Below, piece by piece: positions 1-10,062 of a stretch of DNA of 64,000 nt. Origin of the DNA: Pleomorphovibrio marinus (GTDB lineage: Bacteria > Bacteroidota > Bacteroidia > Cytophagales > Cyclobacteriaceae); assembly GCF_003347495.1 (NCBI RefSeq), contig NZ_QCXY01000001.1, forward strand, positions 1,178,001 through 1,242,000, written 5' to 3'. The position numbers were made by a program, and so were the translations under genes. The notes beneath the pieces are model-generated. The model was given only the letters and a program-made list of their open reading frames with translations, was not told where the DNA came from and made no database searches. Position 1 is the stretch's first letter. The number at the start of each line of letters is the position of its first letter.

Positions 1-681
1 AGCATGCAGACAGCACAAAGGAGAATTCCTATAGGAGGGGATGATGGCAAGAACAAAACCTGGGAAGAAATGCTCCCGCATTATGAAAAGGAACTTTCTA
101 ATTTCGAGCGTAACCTTCAATTGGTTTTAGAAACAAAGGGGGCGAGATTAAGTAGTATAGACCGGGAGCCTTGGGAACCGGCGGAAGTGGAATGGATTTA
201 TCTTGCCGGAAAGGAAACACCCTTGTCAGCAGGAGTGGATTTGTATGGGGAAACCTCTTCCCCAGTGCAGAGGTTGGCTGGGGAATTAGAGGGGCTAAGC
301 GCCATTAAATTGGATAGTGAGACTCAGAGAAAGGAAGGAACTCGCTTGCACTTTAAAAGCGATAAGGCAGTGAAATTGGTGACGGGGTATTTCAGTACCG
401 ACGAAAAGGAATACCTTAGTCCACCCGACCTGGAAACCGATGCAGCTGGAAACCTTCAGGGCCAGGCAGAGATTTTGTTGGCAAATGCCATGGAATTGGA
501 GGGGTTGCCCAGGGTAAATATCCACACTTATCATTTTGAAGCAGGTGTACATGAATGGGAGTTGGACCCGGGTAAAATCCTAATTCTGGGCTTTGTTGAT
601 GGAGAGGAGGAACTTCAGTCACGGGACGTAGGAATTATCGGGGAAGAACAACGTGAGGCTGTGGATTGGGTGTTTTATTGA
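1..681 (+). CDS. C-terminal fragment of an unrecognised protein (cut by window start)
   Basis: The frame is open to the first base of the window, so this is most likely the 3' end of a longer gene. The ATG at 4 is probably internal. The visible 226 residues are acidic, with no signal peptide, lipobox or membrane segment. They contain beta-rich stretches such as VKLVTGYFS and KILILGFVDGEE and end in VDWVFY, which would suit a C-terminal beta-sandwich domain of a secreted enzyme. I cannot name the family. It reads towards the SusD gene on the opposite strand, and a shared hairpin terminator lies between them. Confidence 0.6.
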   Translation, partial: SMQTAQRRIPIGGDDGKNKTWEEMLPHYEKELSNFERNLQLVLETKGARLSSIDREPWEPAEVEWIYLAGKETPLSAGVDLYGETSSPVQRLAGELEGLSAIKLDSETQRKEGTRLHFKSDKAVKLVTGYFSTDEKEYLSPPDLETDAAGNLQGQAEILLANAMELEGLPRVNIHTYHFEAGVHEWELDPGKILILGFVDGEEELQSRDVGIIGEEQREAVDWVFY

Positions 682-803
682 TAGGCTTATCCCTTTGTAT
701 CCATGTTGGCGAATTCCTGGATTTCTTTTGGCTTGGATGGTTCAAATTTAAGAAACCATGTTGTTGAAAGTTCAAGGAGAAACCCAGGGAATGGCAAAGA
801 AAG

Positions 804-836
804 CCAAAAAAAATAGCCCGCGTCAATTGACGGGGC
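804..836 (-). terminator. Hairpin terminator after the first SusC/SusD pair
   Basis: A 12-bp palindrome CGTCAATTGACG sits inside GCCC/GGGC arms at 816-836. On the minus strand it is followed by a run of T (the A-tract at 804-813). This fits a Rho-independent terminator for the minus-strand SusC/SusD transcript. The plus side has a shorter TTTT, so it may also serve the incoming plus-strand gene. Confidence 0.65.
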
Positions 837-867
837 CATTTTGAAAATTAACATCTAAAATTAAGTG

Positions 868-2550
868 CTAGAAATATCCCTCATTCTGGGTAAACTCATC
901 TGGGTTAGTTATGGCATCCAATTGCTGTTGAGGGATGGGTCTTCTGATGTGGAAGGGTTGGATATTGGGAGCAGCATCAGGGTTGTGGGCCCTTACACGG
1001 TCCACCAAAGTTCCGGTTCGTTTAAGGTCGAACCAGCGCAACTGCTCTCCCGCAAACTCCCTTGCCCTTTCATCCAATATGAGGTCTAAAGTCATATCTG
1101 CAGCAGTGACCTCCATATCTGATTCGTGTCCTGGGTATGCTGCTCTTCTTCTAATGGCATTGAAATAGTCGGCGGCTAAAGAGGTGTTTCCCAGGTTTAG
1201 TTCAGCCTCGGCCACGATCATGTACATTTCTGCTAGACGGATTACAAAGGCGTCCCTTTGCCCCTGCATTTGGGCTACGGTTGGACGGGTGGGTTCGAGG
1301 AATTTTCTCAATGAGATGTACCTGTCCCTTACTCTTGGCATCCCGTTGGGATTATAGGTCCTGTTTCTATCGATAATGGTATAGGGTAGGGCATCCTTTT
1401 GTTCGTCAGTAAGTGCATATTTTGTAGCAAAAATAGCGGTGTCACCTTCATTGAAGGTAACGGATTTGGTGTCCTCCCCTGAGCTCAACGGTAGGTTATA
1501 TGTACCGGGATTATTTGCATACCATACTGTCTGAAAAGTGGCATTATACCGGCTGTCGATGGATTCATCAAAAAGGTCCAAAAAGTAAGTGGTGGGCATA
1601 AACCTTGCAAATGGCCTTCCATTTTCGATGTCCCTAATCATACCGGGCAATTGGTCATAGGTCATTAAAAAGAACAAATGGCTATTATTTCCTCCATCAC
1701 GGATTAAAATATCCCCTCCAGGTGCTTCTAGTTCCCTGTTAAAGATCAGGTCAGCGGTAAAGTTCACAATCCACACAGCCTCTTGATTTTGTATATTATT
1801 GATGTCCCAGAGTGCTTCATAGGTGGGCTCCAAGGCATAGTTGTAGCTGTCTATTATCCTTTTTGCTAGCTGCGAAGCTTCGGCATAGTTTCCTCTGGTG
1901 AGGTGCATTCTTGCTAGGAACGCTTCTGCAGCGGGTTTGATGGCTCTTCCATAGTCACTGGAGCTTTCCTGAAGATTGTCAATGGCAAACTGAAGGTCTT
2001 CAAATATCTGCGCATAAAACTGTTCTTCTGGAGTCCTGTTTGCGGTAGTTTGAACCGTGCTCACTTCCTCCAATGAAAGGTGAACCCCACCCCAAGTTTC
2101 TACAATATGCCAGAGGTAAAAAGCCCTTAGAAAGCGCACCTCAGCCATCCTCAAGGTTTTCAGCCCTTCCGAAATGGGGGAATTTGGAATTCTTGCGACA
2201 GCGGCGTTTGTGGTGTTCAAGGCCGAGTAGAGCCGGGTCCAATAAAAATTAATTTGCCCGTTTTCTCCCGAAAGATCAGCATTATAAAGTGCCACAGGAG
2301 GATTTTCCATCCCATTTCCTCTGGTGAAAATGTCGGTGCCTAATTCGGAAAGCGTGATGCCATGTTCCTTTCCATACCAAAACCGCATAGGGGTATAACA
2401 AGAATTTACCAATGCCTCAATTCCTTCTGAGGTAACGTAGTACCCATCTGCTGTCAGGCCGGTTTTGTTGTCTTCGGCCAGGAAGTCCTCACAGGAAGCC
2501 AAGCTCACTGTCAAAGCTAAGAACAAGATTATTTTAATATTATTTTTCAT
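868..2550 (-). CDS. SusD/RagB family outer-membrane glycan-binding lipoprotein
   Basis: A 560-residue protein. The signal peptide ends in the lipobox LASC (Cys about 20), predicting a surface lipoprotein. SusD-type features are the early conserved EDFL segment, the helical TPR-like pattern (AEVRFLRAFYLWHIVETWGGVHL at about 130-155, AEAFLARMHLTRGNYAEASQLAKRII), the C-terminal block AEMYMIVAEAELNLGN with FNAIRRRAAYPG, LDERAREFAGE and the ending PNEGYF-like QNEGYF. SusD proteins cap the SusC channel and bind oligosaccharide. The gene follows the SusC gene 2578-5601 with 27 bp between them, the normal order. The substrate is not readable from sequence. Confidence 0.95.
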   Translation of the reverse strand: MKNNIKIILFLALTVSLASCEDFLAEDNKTGLTADGYYVTSEGIEALVNSCYTPMRFWYGKEHGITLSELGTDIFTRGNGMENPPVALYNADLSGENGQINFYWTRLYSALNTTNAAVARIPNSPISEGLKTLRMAEVRFLRAFYLWHIVETWGGVHLSLEEVSTVQTTANRTPEEQFYAQIFEDLQFAIDNLQESSSDYGRAIKPAAEAFLARMHLTRGNYAEASQLAKRIIDSYNYALEPTYEALWDINNIQNQEAVWIVNFTADLIFNRELEAPGGDILIRDGGNNSHLFFLMTYDQLPGMIRDIENGRPFARFMPTTYFLDLFDESIDSRYNATFQTVWYANNPGTYNLPLSSGEDTKSVTFNEGDTAIFATKYALTDEQKDALPYTIIDRNRTYNPNGMPRVRDRYISLRKFLEPTRPTVAQMQGQRDAFVIRLAEMYMIVAEAELNLGNTSLAADYFNAIRRRAAYPGHESDMEVTAADMTLDLILDERAREFAGEQLRWFDLKRTGTLVDRVRAHNPDAAPNIQPFHIRRPIPQQQLDAITNPDEFTQNEGYF

Positions 2551-2577
2551 TTTTTTAACGTTTGGATCAAAGAGGAT

Positions 2578-5500
2578 TTACAGATCGATATTAAGCCCAA
2601 ATACCATTTGGCGCGTCATCGGGAAGCTTAGGTTTCCACCTCGTTCGGGATCATAGTCCCCCATTCGGCTCCATACAAAGTAATTTTTTGCAGTGGTATA
2701 AACCCTAAGTCGGTTGACATGCAAACGCTCGGTGATATGCTGGGGAAGTGTGTACCCCAAAGTCACATCACGGATTTTCAAGAAGGAACCATCCACGTAT
2801 CTCAGAGAGGAAAAGTACCGGGCATTACCCGGGCTAGTTCCTGCATTGGGTCGGGGATATTCATTGGTGGGGTTTTCCGGTGTCCAATAATCCACTCTTG
2901 GGCCATTTTCCCTGGCATCTATCTTATAGGAAGCATGGGCTTCACTTACGATCATATTCCCCTCTCTGGCAAAAAGGAAGAAGGTCAAGTCTGCTCCCCT
3001 GTAAGATAGTCGGTTGTTGATACCCAGGCTGAACCTTGGGACATTACTGCCCAATACCACCCTGTCTTCTGGGGTAATGATGCCGTCACCATCCTGGTCT
3101 CTTACTCGAATTTCCCCTACTTCCTGTTGGTTTTCTGCCGCAAGGTCCTCTTCCCCCAACTGCCAGATACCGATTTTCTCATAATCAAAAAAGGAATTAA
3201 TGGGATGCCCTACAAACCAGCCGTTAGCAAGATCCCTGTCCCCTTCAATCAATTCTACGATCTCTTCCTTATTATGGGAAAAAGTGAAATCGGTGGTCCA
3301 GGAAAGACCTTGAGGGCGATCTATGTTTACCGTGCTTAGCAAAAGTTCTACCCCTCGGTTCCTGGTCTTGCCCACGTTATCCCATGAGGAGGTAAACCCT
3401 GAGGTAGCAGGTATGGCCCTTTCCATTAAAAGGCCGCTGGTGTTTTGTTCGTAAATGTCAAGGGCACCAGTTACTCTGTTGTTGAAGAAGCCAAAATCAA
3501 TTCCAAAGTTTGTGGAGGCAGTAGTTTCCCACCCCAGGTTTGAGGCGGCAATCAAAGAGGGATAGAATCCAAACGCAGCCACCTCGCTAGATCCTCTGTC
3601 CCAGGCATAGGTGCTTTTGCTCAAGCCTCCCAATGTTTGGTAGGGATCCACAGCGGAATTTCCGGAAATACCATAACTCAGCCTGAACTTCATTTCACTT
3701 ATCGTTTCAATGTCCCTCAAAAAACCTTCTTCTTTTGCAATCCATGAACCTGCAATGGAGGGGAAGAAGCCCCATTTGTTGCCAGGGGCGAGAACAGAAG
3801 ATCCATCAGCCCTAATCACCCCATTCAAAAGGTAGCGATCTTTAAATTTGTAGTTGAGCCTCGTGAAAAAGGAAGCCAAGGAGTTTTCCCTGAGGCTACT
3901 GTTTATTCGAATGCCATCTTGGGTAGCCCCCAGGTTGTGGAAAAGCATGGTGGGGGATAGAATATCCAGCCCCTCTGCAAAGAAATCCTCCCGCCTGAAT
4001 GCCCATATACTAGATCCCAACAAAACTTGGAAATCGTGGTCTCCAACAGTTTTATGGAAATTGGCAAAATTCTCCCAGGTTGTCCTAGAGGTGCTGAAAT
4101 TGGTGGCCCTTGCCACAGTCATCCCATCAGGGCCAACATCAATGGTGTTTTGACCAATAAAAGTGCCTCTCCTCGAATTGGTGTTGTCAATCCCGAGTCT
4201 GGAGGTAAAGTTTAACCCTTGTATGGGTTGCCATTCAAGGCTTATATTTCCAAAAACCCTTTTATTCATCTCATTGTCCACATAGTTGCCAGGCAGCTCG
4301 TCGTTTAGGGGGTTTACAGTTGTGGCATCCCCGAGTGGCATGATTAGCACATTGCCATCCTCATCATAGGCCGGTCCCAGGGGGCTAATTTTATTTGCCC
4401 AGTTTAGGGGGTCTCTTCTTCTGTCGTGATCCCTTACAGTGTACATGATGTTGGTGGATAATTTTAGGTTATCAGTCACCTTATAATCCACTACAGCCCT
4501 GCCACTGTACCTTTGCAGTTGATCATTTGCGAAAAGCCCTTGCTCATCAAAGTACTCCATAGAAAAGTAGTAGTTGACCCTATCATCGGCACCGGCTACA
4601 CTTACCTGATGGTTTTGTTGTGATCCGTTTCGCATGATTTCGTTCGCCCAGTAGGTATAAATGCCATTTCTGTAGTTTTCTAATTGCTGGGGCACAAATA
4701 TATTGGCGTCATCTTGGGGCCCACTCCATTCCCCTACGGTCCTTCTTGACTCCCTTCTAAAGTCCACCCATTCAGGGCCTGACATGATATGGTCATAACT
4801 TTCGAGGGATTGTACACTATAGTAACTGTTTACAGATACTTGGGCTTTTCCTTTAGCACCTCTTTTTGTAGTAATTAGAATTACTCCATTAGCGCCCAGT
4901 GTCCCATAGATTGCGGTAGCTGCAGCATCTTTTAACACCTCAATAGAAGCGATGTCGTTTGGGTTTACATCCATCGTGGATCCATATATGATCCCGTCAA
5001 CAAGTATCAGGGGCTGGTTGCTGGCGTTGAGGGAGCGGTTACCTCTAAGGGTAAAATTCAACCCTGCACCGGCGGCACCACTAGACTTGGTCAAATCCAG
5101 ACCCGGCACTTTTCCCTGCATCACCTCTAGCGCATTGGTTACAGGAATGGCGGTAAGGTCTTCATTTCTTACGGTGGCAATGGATCCGGTCAGATCCGAT
5201 TTTTTCATGGTTCCATACCCCACTACCACTACTTCTCCAAGGTCTTGTACATTATCCTGGAGTACAATGTCGATTACGGATTGATTGGTAACCTGAACCT
5301 CCTGGCTATTATATCCGATAAAAGAAAAAACCAGGGTTCCGGGGGTTTCTATATTAATGGAGTAGTTTCCATCCATATCCGTTGTAGTTCCCGTATTGGT
5401 TCCTTTTAGTACTACAGTAGCGCCGGGAATGGCTTCGTTGTCGGTCGAGGATTTGACCGTTCCTGATACTTGCCTTTGCTGGGAAAAGACAAACGATTGC

Positions 5501-5601
5501 ACAGAAAAGAAGAGGCCTATTAATAATAGTAGCCTGATCCAAGTGCGGCAATTGGTAGGAATGCCCATACCTTTTGCTCTCTTTTGTACAGATTGTTTCA
5601 T
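2578..5601 (-). CDS. SusC/RagA family TonB-dependent outer-membrane transporter
   Basis: A 1007-residue protein with signal peptide at about 20-41 (WIRLLLLIGLFFS, cleavage near VFSQQ). An N-terminal carboxypeptidase-regulatory-like beta domain spans about 44-125 (VSGTV, GATVVLKGTNTG, FSFIGYNS). The TonB box/plug start is at EVVVVGYGT, then the plug with LVDGIIYGS and DAAATAIYGTLGANGVILITTKRG, and a C-terminal barrel ending NIDL. These are SusC hallmarks. Together with the downstream SusD lipoprotein it would import oligosaccharide across the outer membrane. No anti-sigma/ECF pair is adjacent. The nearest regulator is the AraC gene at 5893-6801, which points the same way and lies 291 bp upstream. 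That gap is AT-rich without a clear promoter match. Confidence 0.96.
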   Translation of the reverse strand: MKQSVQKRAKGMGIPTNCRTWIRLLLLIGLFFSVQSFVFSQQRQVSGTVKSSTDNEAIPGATVVLKGTNTGTTTDMDGNYSINIETPGTLVFSFIGYNSQEVQVTNQSVIDIVLQDNVQDLGEVVVVGYGTMKKSDLTGSIATVRNEDLTAIPVTNALEVMQGKVPGLDLTKSSGAAGAGLNFTLRGNRSLNASNQPLILVDGIIYGSTMDVNPNDIASIEVLKDAAATAIYGTLGANGVILITTKRGAKGKAQVSVNSYYSVQSLESYDHIMSGPEWVDFRRESRRTVGEWSGPQDDANIFVPQQLENYRNGIYTYWANEIMRNGSQQNHQVSVAGADDRVNYYFSMEYFDEQGLFANDQLQRYSGRAVVDYKVTDNLKLSTNIMYTVRDHDRRRDPLNWANKISPLGPAYDEDGNVLIMPLGDATTVNPLNDELPGNYVDNEMNKRVFGNISLEWQPIQGLNFTSRLGIDNTNSRRGTFIGQNTIDVGPDGMTVARATNFSTSRTTWENFANFHKTVGDHDFQVLLGSSIWAFRREDFFAEGLDILSPTMLFHNLGATQDGIRINSSLRENSLASFFTRLNYKFKDRYLLNGVIRADGSSVLAPGNKWGFFPSIAGSWIAKEEGFLRDIETISEMKFRLSYGISGNSAVDPYQTLGGLSKSTYAWDRGSSEVAAFGFYPSLIAASNLGWETTASTNFGIDFGFFNNRVTGALDIYEQNTSGLLMERAIPATSGFTSSWDNVGKTRNRGVELLLSTVNIDRPQGLSWTTDFTFSHNKEEIVELIEGDRDLANGWFVGHPINSFFDYEKIGIWQLGEEDLAAENQQEVGEIRVRDQDGDGIITPEDRVVLGSNVPRFSLGINNRLSYRGADLTFFLFAREGNMIVSEAHASYKIDARENGPRVDYWTPENPTNEYPRPNAGTSPGNARYFSSLRYVDGSFLKIRDVTLGYTLPQHITERLHVNRLRVYTTAKNYFVWSRMGDYDPERGGNLSFPMTRQMVFGLNIDL

Positions 5602-5892
5602 AAATATTTGGGGTTAGTAAATTGAAATTACTATAGTAAAATTAAAATAATAGGTTATTTTTATATTAAATTTTTAATTGGAGTAAAAGAAAATAAAATT
5701 CTCTTAGGGAACTTTCGCAGAAGTTCCACAGATCATAATAGGGTTTTTATCAAAGAATGTGCAATCGTTTGCATATGTAATTGAATTAAAAATTATTTCA
5801 AAATATTTTAACAATTAAATTTAGGGCTAACCACTGATTTACGAAAAAAAGAAATATTAGCCATGAAAATCCGGAAAAAACCGAAAAATATA

Positions 5893-6801
5893 CTAAATGT
5901 TTCCATGCTGAAACCTCCCAGGTGTAGCCCCGGTGCGTTGGGAGAAGGTGGTGGTAAAATGCTGAAGAGAAGAAAACCCACAATGGTAAGCTACCTCCGA
6001 AAGGTTACAGGAAGGGTCTTCCCGAAGTAGGTCTTTGGCCTTTTCGATTTTTAGGTTGATGATGTAGCTGTTGGGTGGGTAGCCGGTAAGCCTCTTTACC
6101 TTTTCGGTAAATTTGGTCTTACCCATACCAAATTTTTCTGCAAGAGTTTCCACCGGCCATTTTTCCGTGAGGTCTTCAAAAACCATTTCCTCCAGCGTCT
6201 TAATGAAACTGCCATCTTCATTCATTTTCAGCTGGCGGCTGCTCAGGTGCCTATGCAATTCGATAAGCAAGTTCTCCAATAGATTTACCACTATGATATC
6301 ATAGCAGGGCCGTTGTGCCAGAAGCTCATGCCTAATCCCATCAAAGTACTTTTGGAACGCCTTGGCTTTGCGGATCACGATTCCTTTTTCATGTGCTATC
6401 ATTTCTCCCAGACGCATCTGGAAGGTATAGGTCAGGCTGGTCCATAAGCCAAGGTCCAGGGGTTCACTTTGGCTGAATTTTTCCGGCTTTAATATAATCC
6501 AGTTGATTTGGCCCATATCCATCTTTCCCGCAGGACTTCCGTTCCAATGCCAAGGGGCAGTGACAGAAAGGTCATCCGGTAGCATTTCCACCGATTTGTC
6601 CTCAATTACCCAATCGTATTTTCCACTTTCGATAAAATGTATTTCTATACCATCGTTTAGGTGCGGCCGCATGTTTTCGTCCATCCTCACCTTGGAAAAT
6701 TTCATGCTGCCAAACTGTTTAAAGAACGGGATTTTCTCTAATGGTCCCTTATTGTCTTCATGCCACCAAATTCCCGATTCTCCGGATTTTAGACTGTTCA
6801 T
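5893..6801 (-). CDS. AraC family transcriptional regulator
   Basis: 303 residues from the ATG at 6801. An upstream in-frame alternative at 6921 would add a 40-residue non-conserved extension, so 6801 is preferred. The N-terminal half looks like a cupin-type sensor (GIEIHFIESGKYDWVIED, then PDDLSVTAPWHW). The C-terminal 100 residues are a double helix-turn-helix (LAEKFGMGKTKFTEKVKRLTG, then LSEVAYHCGFSS and TTTFSQRTGATPGRF), the classical AraC DNA-binding domain. It is divergent from the SusC gene at 7036 and upstream of the SusC gene ending at 5601, so it may control either or both. A TAnnTTTG-like box lies 42 bp upstream. Confidence 0.93.
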   Translation of the reverse strand: MNSLKSGESGIWWHEDNKGPLEKIPFFKQFGSMKFSKVRMDENMRPHLNDGIEIHFIESGKYDWVIEDKSVEMLPDDLSVTAPWHWNGSPAGKMDMGQINWIILKPEKFSQSEPLDLGLWTSLTYTFQMRLGEMIAHEKGIVIRKAKAFQKYFDGIRHELLAQRPCYDIIVVNLLENLLIELHRHLSSRQLKMNEDGSFIKTLEEMVFEDLTEKWPVETLAEKFGMGKTKFTEKVKRLTGYPPNSYIINLKIEKAKDLLREDPSCNLSEVAYHCGFSSLQHFTTTFSQRTGATPGRFQHGNI

Positions 6802-6842
6802 AGTTGGTTGGTTTTGGTTTTGGTAAATGGTGGTTTGTTGAT

Positions 6843-6850
6843 CAAATATA
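6843..6850 (-). promoter_or_regulatory. Candidate -7 box for the AraC gene
   Basis: Read on the minus strand the bases are TATATTTG, matching the Bacteroidota -7 consensus TAnnTTTG, 42 bp before the chosen ATG. No good -33 TTTG was found at the expected distance, so support is partial. Confidence 0.35.
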
Positions 6851-6957
6851 GTCAATATGCGCCAATTTAGCCGTCCTAATAATCCAATTTTCCATTTCAC
6901 ACCTTTTACAAAATTGACCAAAGTGCAATTTTAATAATGCACGATATTATAAACACT

Positions 6958-6965
6958 TAGGTTTG
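6958..6965 (+). promoter_or_regulatory. Candidate -7 box for the 7036 SusC operon
   Basis: TAGGTTTG matches TAnnTTTG and lies 70 bp before the SusC start, inside the divergent region with the AraC gene. A matching -33 element is not evident, which would fit an activator-dependent promoter, but that is inference. Confidence 0.4.
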
Positions 6966-7035
6966 TTCTGCTTATACAGGTATGAGCCATATTTCATTCC
7001 TTACTAAATTATTGTAAACCCAAATCCCTAACCAG

Positions 7036-10000
7036 ATGAAAATGTATTTACTGGGCTGTGGTCTTATTTTCTTGCTATCGACCACACTATGCGCCGCATA
7101 CGGCGAAAATCACTCCAAAAATTCATACGAATCCCTATTATTTGATGAAAGGGATGTCCGTGGGGTAATCCTGGACAATGCAGAAGGGCACACCATGCCT
7201 GGAGTAACTGTAATGGTGAAAGGGACCAATATTGGTACCGTTACGGATATCGATGGGACATTCGAATTATCCATTCCCGATGATGCTTCAGCCTTGGTAG
7301 TTTCCTTTGTAGGCTATGTAACCCAAGAAGTGGAGGTGGGGGGAAGGTCTAGTTTTGAGATTTTTTTGGACCAGGACCTCCAAAATCTTGATGAAGTCGT
7401 AATTGTGGGATATGGTACGGCAAGATCAAGGGATCTGACAGGTGCCATAAACCGCGTGGGGGAAGAGGATTTCAACCAGGGAATAAATGTGTCCCCAGAC
7501 CAGATGATCCAAGGAAAGGTGGCCGGAGTGGACATTATCAACAACAGTGGGGCCCCAGGAGGTGAGGTCACCTTTAGGATTAGGGGTGCCTCTTCCGTGA
7601 GATCAGGCAATCAACCACTATTTGTGGTGGATGGAGTACCCCTGGACGGCAGGAATACGAAGCCATCTGCGACTGCCGGTGAACTTGGTACCACAGAAGG
7701 CTCCAACCCCTTGAACTTTCTTAACCCCAACGATATCGAGACCATAGATATTTTGAAAGATGCCTCCGCTACTGCCATTTATGGGTCCAGGGGTGCAAAC
7801 GGGGTAGTTATTATCACTACTAAGAAGGGCAAATCCGGAGCCCCAACTGTTAATTTTCAAGTTCAATCCGGTGTAAGTACCATGGCCAACCAGCCCTCCA
7901 TCATGGACGGAGATACCTTTCGTAGTGCATTGGCCCATAGGGAAATGCTGGATTATGATGGAGGTGCTTCTGTGGATGCATTTGATGCCATCACTAGGAC
8001 AGCATTGACGCAGATCGTAAACTTTTCCGTAACCGGAGGGACTGACAAAAGCAGCTACAGGCTTTCTGCTGGTTATCACGATCAGGAAGGCATCATCCGG
8101 GATTCCGGGATCAGGAAGTACACTGCTAGCTACAACGGGAATTTTAAATTCTTGCCGGAAGACAGGCTACAGCTGGACATCAGCCTTATCGCCAATAACA
8201 ATATTGAGAATGGTGCACCCATAGCTGAGAACTCCAATGTCAATGGGAGCTTGATCGGAAATGCGATAGAATGGAATCCCACCGTGCCTTTTCGTGATGG
8301 GCAAGGGAACTTTGTGCAGAGGCTTTATCAGGAAGGAGGTAGGAACGTAGCAGGCTTACCAACTAACCCCATGGCATTGTTAAGTTATTACAATGACGTA
8401 AGTAATATTTCAAATATCCTGGCCAGTATAGGGGCATCCTATGATATTACCGACCACTTGAAATACAGGGTAAATATTGGAGTGAATCATGCCAAAGGCA
8501 ATAGAACTGTGGACACTTCAGGAGATCTCTTCTTGAATACCATCACGGACTTAGGCTTGGGGGTGGTCAACACTAGCCAGCTAAACAGCCATACCCTAAC
8601 ACATACGCTAACCTATGACAGGGAATTTAAAAATTTACGCCTCAATGCCCTGGCAGGATATGAATTGCAAGATTACAGAAGTTACACGAATAATATCACT
8701 GCCAGGGGATTCACCATGTTTGATATCCTGGGTACGAATATCCTCCAAAATCCTTCTAGGGATAATATTCAGGTGAACTCCTTTAGGGATCCTACTAACC
8801 AAATTCAATCTTATTTCAGTCGGGTAAATGTGAACATATCCGACAAGTACCTGCTTACTGGAACCATGCGTGTGGATGGTTCCACAAAATTTGGTGAAAA
8901 CAACAAATATGGTTTTTTCCCATCATTTGCGGCGGCTTGGATAATGAGCGATGAGGATTTCCTTTCGGATGTAAATGCCCTGAGTAATCTGAAAATGCGC
9001 TTCGGATGGGGTCGTACCGGAAACCAGGAGTTTCCTGCGGGTGCCTCCCAAGACCGGTATGCCTTTGGCCTGCAAAGCCTTTCACTTGCCAATGTGGCCA
9101 ACCCAGACCTCAGATGGGAAACTACGGAAACCTATAATTTCGGGTTTGATTTTGCCCTGTTTAATTACAAGCTTTCTGGCTCCTTGGAATATTTTGACAA
9201 GGCAACTCAGGACCTGCTCTTCCAATTACCAGCCATTCAACCCGCACCCGCAGCACAGTTTTGGACCAATTTGCCTGCGGTAATCCGAAATAACGGGGTC
9301 GAGTTGATGTTGAACACCGTAGTAAGGGAAACAGCGGGTTTCACTTGGGAGCTGGGATTCAATGCCACCTACCTGAGAAATCAATTTACCAATTACGATG
9401 GGGCCCCTGTACTTACTGGGCAAATTAATGGCAATGGGCTTGGAGGTGGAAGTAATTCCCAAAGGTTAGAAAACGACCAACCCCTATTTGGATTTAAAAT
9501 GCGCGAGTTTTTTGGCTTTGATGAAAACGGTTCCGCCCAATACTCCGAAGAGGAACGGTTCGTGGGTGACCCGAACCCAAACTTCCTCATGGGGGTGAAC
9601 TCTTCCATCACTTACCAAAACTTCAACCTGTCCTTTAGCATGAATGGAGCCTTTGGCCACCAAGTGTACAATAATACGGCTAATGCAGTGATTACCGCTG
9701 CAAATATGGGATTAGGAAGAAATGCCTCTGAAGAAATAGGGCTAGGAGAAGAAAACCTTGGCAATGCCAATGTTATTTCCACCCGGTTTTTAGAGAATGC
9801 CGATTTCCTTCGGTTACAGTATTTGACTATCGGCTATAATTTGGGTGCCATGGGGGTGTTCAACAACATCAGAATGTCCCTGACCGGTCAAAACCTGTTT
9901 CTTCTCACCAACTATAGTGGTTTTGACCCAGAGGTCAACACCAACCGCGGTGTAGGAGGTGTGCCTTCCTTTGGGATAGAGTATATTCCCTATCCTCCAG

Positions 10001-10038
10001 CACGCAATTTCATGGTTGGTATTAATGCTTCCTTTTAG
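7036..10038 (+). CDS. SusC/RagA family TonB-dependent outer-membrane transporter
   Basis: A 1000-residue protein with signal peptide at about 1-22 (YLLGCGLIFLLSTTLCAAYG). The carboxypeptidase-regulatory-like domain runs about 40-120 (VRGVILD, GVTVMVKGTNIGTVTDIDG, VVSFVGYVTQ). The plug starts at EVVIVGYGTARS with LFVVDGVPLDG and DASATAIYGSRGANGVVIITTKKG, and the barrel ends GINASF. It heads the plus-strand utilisation locus, with SusD 24 bp downstream. Barrel length and domain order are normal for the family. Relatedness to the SusC at 2578 is only family-level, so a different ligand is likely. Confidence 0.96.
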   Translation: MKMYLLGCGLIFLLSTTLCAAYGENHSKNSYESLLFDERDVRGVILDNAEGHTMPGVTVMVKGTNIGTVTDIDGTFELSIPDDASALVVSFVGYVTQEVEVGGRSSFEIFLDQDLQNLDEVVIVGYGTARSRDLTGAINRVGEEDFNQGINVSPDQMIQGKVAGVDIINNSGAPGGEVTFRIRGASSVRSGNQPLFVVDGVPLDGRNTKPSATAGELGTTEGSNPLNFLNPNDIETIDILKDASATAIYGSRGANGVVIITTKKGKSGAPTVNFQVQSGVSTMANQPSIMDGDTFRSALAHREMLDYDGGASVDAFDAITRTALTQIVNFSVTGGTDKSSYRLSAGYHDQEGIIRDSGIRKYTASYNGNFKFLPEDRLQLDISLIANNNIENGAPIAENSNVNGSLIGNAIEWNPTVPFRDGQGNFVQRLYQEGGRNVAGLPTNPMALLSYYNDVSNISNILASIGASYDITDHLKYRVNIGVNHAKGNRTVDTSGDLFLNTITDLGLGVVNTSQLNSHTLTHTLTYDREFKNLRLNALAGYELQDYRSYTNNITARGFTMFDILGTNILQNPSRDNIQVNSFRDPTNQIQSYFSRVNVNISDKYLLTGTMRVDGSTKFGENNKYGFFPSFAAAWIMSDEDFLSDVNALSNLKMRFGWGRTGNQEFPAGASQDRYAFGLQSLSLANVANPDLRWETTETYNFGFDFALFNYKLSGSLEYFDKATQDLLFQLPAIQPAPAAQFWTNLPAVIRNNGVELMLNTVVRETAGFTWELGFNATYLRNQFTNYDGAPVLTGQINGNGLGGGSNSQRLENDQPLFGFKMREFFGFDENGSAQYSEEERFVGDPNPNFLMGVNSSITYQNFNLSFSMNGAFGHQVYNNTANAVITAANMGLGRNASEEIGLGEENLGNANVISTRFLENADFLRLQYLTIGYNLGAMGVFNNIRMSLTGQNLFLLTNYSGFDPEVNTNRGVGGVPSFGIEYIPYPPARNFMVGINASF

Positions 10039-10062
10039 TTACTCACCCAAAATTCCCAAAAA

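Noticed and set aside
1-3. ATG at 4 as a true gene start
   Set aside because: The frame is open to the window edge and no signal peptide or leader features follow, so the gene probably begins outside.
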